A stretch of 64,000 nt of DNA from DASSWG01 sp035705295 (GTDB lineage: Bacteria > Bacteroidota > Bacteroidia > Flavobacteriales > Flavobacteriaceae): contig DASSWG010000006.1 in assembly GCA_035705295.1 (NCBI GenBank), positions 31,195-95,194 of the forward strand, given 5' to 3'. Of this stretch, positions 59,166 to 64,000 are shown piece by piece. Position 1 is the stretch's first letter; each line of letters opens with the position of its first letter. The translations under genes were made by a program, and so were the position numbers. Under the pieces are notes generated by a model. It was not told the DNA's origin, made no database searches, and saw only the letters and a program-made list of their open reading frames with translations.

Positions 59166-60941
59166 CTATTGCCCATATATTTTCTCATACAAATCTTGGT
59201 ATTTTTCTTTGACCACTTTTCGTTTTAATTTCATGGTCGGGGTCAAGTGGCCTTCTTCCACGCTCCAAATATCGGGCGTAAGTTCAAAGCGTTTGACTTG
59301 CTCCCATTGTCCAAATTTTTGGTTGTAAAATTGGATTTCTTTTTCAATGCGTTTTTTTACTTCTTTGTTTCTGATAAGTTCTTCGGTGGAACCGTCATAA
59401 TCGATATGTTTACGTTTCGCCCAGTCTTTTAAGAATTCAAAATCGGGTTGAATCAATGCGGCGGGCATTTTTTCACCTTCGCCGACCACCATGATCTGTT
59501 CGATGAAACGCGATTGTTTCATTGCGTTTTCCAACAATTGTGGCGCAATGTATTTTCCGCCCGAAGTTTTGAACATTTCTTTTTTTCGGTCGGTGATTTT
59601 TAAAAAGCCTTCGGAGTCGATCTCGCCCACATCGCCAGTGTGGAAATATCCGTTTTTTAAGACCTTTTTGGTTTCTTCCTCGTTTTTGTAATAGCCTATC
59701 ATCACTTGTGGGCCCTTGATCAAAATTTCGCCATCATCGGCAATTTTCACCTCGGTTTCCGGAATGGGTTTCCCCACCGTGCCAATTTTAAAACCCCGAT
59801 CGCGCATATCGTTAACGGCAATGACAGGCGAGGTTTCCGTTAGGCCGTAACCTTCCATCACGTTCAAGCCGGCAGCATTGAAAACCCTTGCCAATCGCGG
59901 TTGCAAAGCTGCGCTTCCGGAGGCGATTACTTTCAAATTACCCCCTAAAGCTTCCTGCCATTTGCTGAAAATCAGTTTTCGGGCGAGCTTCAGTTGTTGT
60001 TCGTACCACCAACCGTTTTGGCCGTAGGGCTCGTATTTCAAACCCACTTCCACGGCCCAGAAAAAAAGTTTCTTTTTGATACCGCTTAAATCCGTGCCCT
60101 TGGCGATAATTTTGTCATATACTTTTTCCAACAAACGCGGAACGGCCGTCATTACGTTGGGTTTCACTTCTTTCAAGTTGTCGCTTATTTTATCGATCGA
60201 TTCCGCAAAATATATTGTGACGCCGCTGTATTGGTACAAATACATCAACATACGTTCATAAATATGGCACACGGGCAAAAAACTCAAGGCGCGGAATTCT
60301 CCTTCTTCCATTGGCAAGCGGCAGGCACTGTTCAGCGCGTTGCTCACGATGTTTTTGTGCGAAAGCATCACGCCTTTGGGTTTTCCTGTGGTTCCCGAAG
60401 TGTAGATTAGGGTTGCCAAATCTTCTTCTTTGATCGAAGCCATGATTTTTTCGACTTCCGCTTGACTGCTTTCGTCTTCTCCCAATTCGAGCACTTCTTT
60501 CCAGTTTTTTACTTCCGAAATTTCGTCAAATGAATACACATCTTTGAGCGAAGGGACTTTCTCCCGGATATTGTTCACTTTTTCCAATACTTCCGAATCG
60601 GAAACAAAACAGTAGGTGGATTCGCTATGATTGAGCACATATTCATATTCTTCTGCCGAAATGGTAGGGTAAACCGGTACATCGATCGCGCCGATTTGCA
60701 TGATCCCAATGTCCATCACGTTCCATTCCGTGCGGTTGTTGGTGGAAATCAACGCGACTTTGTCGCCAGGTTTCACGCCCAGCTTTAACAATCCACGGCT
60801 GATTTTGTTGGCTTGATCCACATATTCTTTGGAAGAAATAGCTTTCCATTCCCCTTCATATTTAGTCACGAGGGCTTTTTCCAAGTTGAAGTTTTCCAGT
60901 TGAAAATGTGGAAAATCGAAGAGGCGTTTGGGTTCGGGCAT
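59166..60941 (-). CDS. Long-chain fatty acid-CoA ligase (AMP-forming)
   Basis: A 591-residue ANL-superfamily enzyme. The AMP-binding P-loop is LATLIYTSGTTGKPKGVMLS near residue 175, the A5 motif is VMEGYGLTETSPVIAV, the A7/A8 region has GYFHTGDVGEIDSEGFLKIT and DRKKEMFKTSGGKYIAPQLL, and the C-terminal Lys is in HLTPTMKLKRKVV. This is the FadD15-like subfamily, with the C-terminal extension of about 600-residue members. It converts fatty acids to acyl-CoA for the fad genes lying 3 kb downstream. No palindrome of the MarR type was found in its upstream gap. Confidence 0.94.
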   Translation of the reverse strand: MPEPKRLFDFPHFQLENFNLEKALVTKYEGEWKAISSKEYVDQANKISRGLLKLGVKPGDKVALISTNNRTEWNVMDIGIMQIGAIDVPVYPTISAEEYEYVLNHSESTYCFVSDSEVLEKVNNIREKVPSLKDVYSFDEISEVKNWKEVLELGEDESSQAEVEKIMASIKEEDLATLIYTSGTTGKPKGVMLSHKNIVSNALNSACRLPMEEGEFRALSFLPVCHIYERMLMYLYQYSGVTIYFAESIDKISDNLKEVKPNVMTAVPRLLEKVYDKIIAKGTDLSGIKKKLFFWAVEVGLKYEPYGQNGWWYEQQLKLARKLIFSKWQEALGGNLKVIASGSAALQPRLARVFNAAGLNVMEGYGLTETSPVIAVNDMRDRGFKIGTVGKPIPETEVKIADDGEILIKGPQVMIGYYKNEEETKKVLKNGYFHTGDVGEIDSEGFLKITDRKKEMFKTSGGKYIAPQLLENAMKQSRFIEQIMVVGEGEKMPAALIQPDFEFLKDWAKRKHIDYDGSTEELIRNKEVKKRIEKEIQFYNQKFGQWEQVKRFELTPDIWSVEEGHLTPTMKLKRKVVKEKYQDLYEKIYGQ

Positions 60942-61056
60942 AAGAACAAAGTTTATTTCTTATGCAAAATAGGAAATTTTGGTGAAAGTGTGCTTATAAA
61001 AGTGAATTGAATCTAATTTCCATAAACAAAATCTGCTTGCCTGCCACTCTGAACTC

Positions 61057-64000
61057 TTAACCCTTAACTTGAAAAAGCCACTCCCGCGCGTTCACAAAAG
61101 CTTCCAACCACGGCGAAACTTCATCGTCTTTCCGGTTTTTTGGATAATACGGCCAATTCCACGTAAAAATGGAGCGTTCCAAATGCGGCATGATCGCCAA
61201 ATGCCGACCGGAATCGTCACAAAGCGCGGCGGTGTTGAAATGCGAACCGTTCGGGTTGGCGGGATAGCCTTCGTAGCCATATTTCCCGACAATGTTGTAC
61301 TTACTTTCTTCATACGGAAAGCTGAATTTCCCTTCGCCGTGCGCCGCCCAAATGCCGAGTTTGGTATTTGCCAAAGAAGACAACATCACCGAATTGTTTT
61401 TGGGAATTTCCATTGTGGTGAAAATACACTCGAATTTCTGCGATTCGTTGTGCAACATTTTCGGCTTTTGTTCGTGGTCGGGGTTCAGCAGCTCCAATTC
61501 CAAAAACAGTTGGCAGCCGTTGCAAACGCCGATGGAAAGCGTGTCCTCTCTCGCAAAGAAATTTTTCAACGCGGTGTTCGCTTTTTCGTTGTACAAAAAC
61601 GCGCCGGCCCAACCTTTGGCGCTTCCCAGCACGTCGGAATTGGAAAACCCTCCCACGGCGGCGATCAGTTGAATGTCTTCCAAGGTTTCCCGTCCCGAGG
61701 TCAAGTCGGTCATATGCACGTCTTTCACATCAAATCCCGCCAAATACATCATCCGCGCCATTTCGCGCTCGCTGTTGGAACCTTTTTCACGAATGATTGC
61801 TGCTTTTGGTCGGGTCTCGACTGCGCTCGACCTGACATTCTGCTGAGTTTTCACGCCCGATTTGTCATTTCGAGCGCGGTCGAGAAGTCCGGTAAACTCG
61901 TTGGGGAATTTATATTCCAGCGGTTGCTTGTCAAAGTTATGGTAACGATTTTCTGCTAATCCAAATTTTGTTTGCTTTTTATCTAAAAGATAAGAAGTTT
62001 TATACCAAGAATCCCGTCTTAGTTTACCAATGTTAAATTGTTCAAATGTTTCAGAATGGGGTTTGTTTTTTTCTTTGGAATACCGAATTGATAAAATTGA
62101 ACCATTTTCAACTTTCCCAATTTTATGGAATTGAATTTTGTTTTGGTTTAGGTACTGTTCTACAGAGGTATTCTTCGCTTGAAAAACAATGCCGCAGTTT
62201 TCCGAAAAGAGAAGTTTTACAGGGTCTTTTTCATTTAAGTCTGAAAGATCAATGGATGCTCTTAAGTTATTTTCTGCAAAACACATCTCCAAAAGCGTGG
62301 TGATCAATCCGCCGGAAGCTACGTCGTGCCCGGCCAAAATCAACTCATTTTTGATAAGTTGTTGAATGGTGTTAAAAGCTTTTGCGAAATATTCCGCATC
62401 TTTTACGGTCGGAACTTCCGTACCGACTTTGTTCAAAATTTGTGCAAAAGAAGAACCACCGAGTTTGAAGTCGTCTTGTGAGAAATTGATATAATAAATA
62501 TCGCCGCCGTCTTTTTGCAGGACGGGTTCCACGACTTTCTTCACATCATCGCAATGCCCGGCGGCGGAAATAATTACCGTTCCCGGGGCCAAAACTTCTG
62601 CGTCCTTGTATTTTTGCTTCATCGACAAGGAATCTTTTCCCGTTGGAATATTGATGCCCAATTCGATCGCAAAATTGGAAACGCCCTGAACCGCTTCGTA
62701 CAATCGTGCATCTTCGCCTTCGTTGTTGCAAGGCCACATCCAGTTGGCGGAAAGCGAAACGGATTTCAAACCTTCTTCCAACGGCGCCCAAACCAAGTTG
62801 GTCAAAGCCTCGGCAATGGAATTTCGCGAGCCTGCGACCGGATCAACAAGTGCCGAAATAGGGGAGTGACCAATGGAAGTGGCGACGCCTTCTTTTCCGT
62901 TGTAATCCAAGGCCATCACGCCGCAGTTGTTCAAAGGCAATTGCAAGCTTCCGCAAGTTTGTTGCTTGGCAACGCGCCCCGTTACGCAACGGTCCACTTT
63001 GTTGGTCAGCCAATCTTTGCAGGCCACGGCTTCGAGTTGCAAAACCTGATTCAAATAATCGTGGATTTTTTCCGACGAATAATCCACTTCGGCATATTTT
63101 CGTTCGGTTGTTTTATCGGTCATCACCGTTTTTGGGGAACTTCCGAACATGTCCATCAATGCCAAATCCATGGGTTTGTCGCCTGTGGTTTTGCTCTCGA
63201 ACGTAAATTGTTTGTCGTCGGTAACATGGCCCACGGAATAAAACGGCGCGCGTTCGCGGTCGGCGATGCGTTTCATAATCGTCATCTCCTTTTTGGGAAT
63301 GATCAACCCCATGCGTTCTTGCGATTCGTTTCCGATGATTTCCTTGGCGGAAAGGGTTTCATCGCCAACCGGAAGTTGGTCCAAGTCGATATTCCCACCG
63401 GTGTCTTCCACCAATTCGCTCAAACAGTTCAAATGTCCACCAGCGCCGTGATCGTGGATGGAAATAATGGGGTTTTCGTCGCGTTCCACCATTCCGCGGA
63501 TGGCATTGGCGGCGCGTTTTTGCATTTCGGGGTTGGAGCGTTGCACGGCATTCAGTTCGATTCCGCTGTGGAAATCACCGGTATTGGCCGAAGAAACCGC
63601 CGCACCGCCCATTCCGATGCGGTAGTTTTCACCACCCAACACCACGATTTGGTCATTTTTCATTGGAATGCCCTTGATGGCTTGGTCGGCTTTTGCATAC
63701 CCAATTCCGCCCGCGAGCATAATGGCTTTGTCGTAGCCCAGGGGGCGGTTGTTTTCGTTGTGTTCAAAGGTCAATACCGAACCGGCAATGAGCGGTTGCC
63801 CAAATTTGTTCCCAAAATCGGATGCGCCGTTGGAGGCTTTTATTAAAATGTCCATCGGGGTTTGGTAAAGCCATTCGCGTTCTTTTCCGCTTTCCCAATT
63901 TCGATTGGAATTTGGATTTCCCTTTTCAAGCCTCGAATAGGAAGTCATGTAAACCGCCGTTCCCGCAAGGGGCAAAGAGCCTTTTCCGCCGGCCAAACGG
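61057..64000 (-). CDS. purL: Formylglycinamidine ribonucleotide synthase (PurL, large fused form), C-terminal 3/4
   Basis: The gene starts beyond the window. Visible are about 980 residues of a protein that is usually about 1200. The FGAM synthetase domain carries RIGMGGAAVSSAN, SIHDHGAGGHLN and SQERMGLIIP; duplicated half-domains follow. The C-terminal glutaminase has AAIIREKGSNSEREMARM, the nucleophile Cys in GVCNGCQLFLEL and the His-Glu pair in IMPHLERS. It makes FGAM from FGAR, ATP and glutamine in purine synthesis. The linker between the synthetase and glutaminase domains contains about 25 residues encoded by an interspersed palindrome (61813-61890). The final VKG is followed by a 3' gap before the ligase. 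Confidence 0.96.
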   Translation of the reverse strand, partial: RLAGGKGSLPLAGTAVYMTSYSRLEKGNPNSNRNWESGKEREWLYQTPMDILIKASNGASDFGNKFGQPLIAGSVLTFEHNENNRPLGYDKAIMLAGGIGYAKADQAIKGIPMKNDQIVVLGGENYRIGMGGAAVSSANTGDFHSGIELNAVQRSNPEMQKRAANAIRGMVERDENPIISIHDHGAGGHLNCLSELVEDTGGNIDLDQLPVGDETLSAKEIIGNESQERMGLIIPKKEMTIMKRIADRERAPFYSVGHVTDDKQFTFESKTTGDKPMDLALMDMFGSSPKTVMTDKTTERKYAEVDYSSEKIHDYLNQVLQLEAVACKDWLTNKVDRCVTGRVAKQQTCGSLQLPLNNCGVMALDYNGKEGVATSIGHSPISALVDPVAGSRNSIAEALTNLVWAPLEEGLKSVSLSANWMWPCNNEGEDARLYEAVQGVSNFAIELGINIPTGKDSLSMKQKYKDAEVLAPGTVIISAAGHCDDVKKVVEPVLQKDGGDIYYINFSQDDFKLGGSSFAQILNKVGTEVPTVKDAEYFAKAFNTIQQLIKNELILAGHDVASGGLITTLLEMCFAENNLRASIDLSDLNEKDPVKLLFSENCGIVFQAKNTSVEQYLNQNKIQFHKIGKVENGSILSIRYSKEKNKPHSETFEQFNIGKLRRDSWYKTSYLLDKKQTKFGLAENRYHNFDKQPLEYKFPNEFTGLLDRARNDKSGVKTQQNVRSSAVETRPKAAIIREKGSNSEREMARMMYLAGFDVKDVHMTDLTSGRETLEDIQLIAAVGGFSNSDVLGSAKGWAGAFLYNEKANTALKNFFAREDTLSIGVCNGCQLFLELELLNPDHEQKPKMLHNESQKFECIFTTMEIPKNNSVMLSSLANTKLGIWAAHGEGKFSFPYEESKYNIVGKYGYEGYPANPNGSHFNTAALCDDSGRHLAIMPHLERSIFTWNWPYYPKNRKDDEVSPWLEAFVNAREWLFQVKG
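61813..61890. repeat. Interspersed palindromic element translated in frame within purL
   Basis: Two imperfect inverted arms face each other: GTCTCGACTGCGCTCGACC followed by TGACA (61814-61837) and TGTCATTTCGAGCGCGGTCG followed by AGAAG (61863-61887). The right arm matches the intergenic element at 2232-2255 in 22 of 25 positions. In frame (minus strand) it reads DRARNDKSGVKTQQNVRSSA, then VETRP, between the synthetase and glutaminase domains. Confidence 0.88.

Noticed and set aside
62515..63846. 443-codon plus-strand frame opposite purL
   Set aside because: A composition artefact of the antisense frame; its content shows no domain and the minus strand is a clear PurL.
63994..63996. ATG at the right edge as the purL start
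   Set aside because: It falls in the middle of the conserved synthetase domain (before GGKGSLPLAGTAVYM), so the gene continues beyond the window.

Overview
This window looks like chromosomal DNA of a marine-type Flavobacteriaceae bacterium (Bacteroidota). The evidence is two proteins with type IX secretion (T9SS) C-terminal sorting domains, BatA/VWA and DUF4159 proteins, PgpH-type 7TM-HD phosphohydrolase, a fused PurL, start sites with no obvious Shine-Dalgarno but repeated Bacteroidota -7 boxes of the form TAnnTTTG, and intergenic palindromes typical of this phylum. No rRNA, tRNA, CRISPR array, transposase or phage structural cluster was recognised. Genus cannot be fixed from sequence alone.

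Layout. 1-8.2 kb: end of a ferredoxin gene, a small secreted protein, ychF, then a surface module: a 1378-residue collagen/YadA-head-like/S74 adhesin, a small T9SS protein, and a divergent PAS-LuxR regulator. 8.5-14 kb: topoisomerase IV operon parE - small membrane protein - parC, followed by a convergent lipoprotein. 14-16.4 kb: an XRE regulator and a divergent M14 zinc carboxypeptidase-like gene separated by six copies of a 16-bp palindrome, then an Lrp/AsnC regulator. 16.5-25.2 kb: yebC, pterin dehydratase, flavodoxin-fold protein, RmlD-like reductase, gcvT, nnr, a TlpA-like lipoprotein, hutH. 25.3-31.9 kb: clpC and, divergent from it, gyrA plus a TPR protein. 32-41.5 kb: NlpC/P60 peptidase, thiolase, pgpH, DUF72, hotdog thioesterase, DUF3817, a conserved unknown, MBL hydrolase, coiled-coil membrane protein, esterase. 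41.5-50.5 kb (all minus strand): DUF4870-like, a dihydroorotase homologue lacking its metal-binding histidines, BatA/VWA, DUF4159, methyltransferase, AI-2E family permease, lipoprotein, and a seven-repeat T9SS propeller. 51-61 kb (all minus strand): fatty-acid degradation cluster MarR - fadN - fadA - (four-helix-bundle insert) - fadE, plus a DUF4198-like secreted protein and an acyl-CoA ligase. 61-64 kb: 3' three quarters of purL.

How it works together. The 51-61 kb block encodes acyl-CoA activation (ligase), dehydrogenation (FadE), hydration/oxidation (FadN) and thiolysis (FadA) in the same gene order as Bacillus fadNAE, probably controlled by the MarR protein, which has a perfect 20-bp palindrome over its own promoter. 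Each junction of that cluster carries a different family of short repeats, and a four-helix-bundle gene is inserted between fadA and fadE between 30-bp direct repeats. The best candidates for new biology are the XRE/M14 module with its two triplets of operators, the direct-repeat-bounded insert in the fad operon, and a palindromic element translated in frame within purL.
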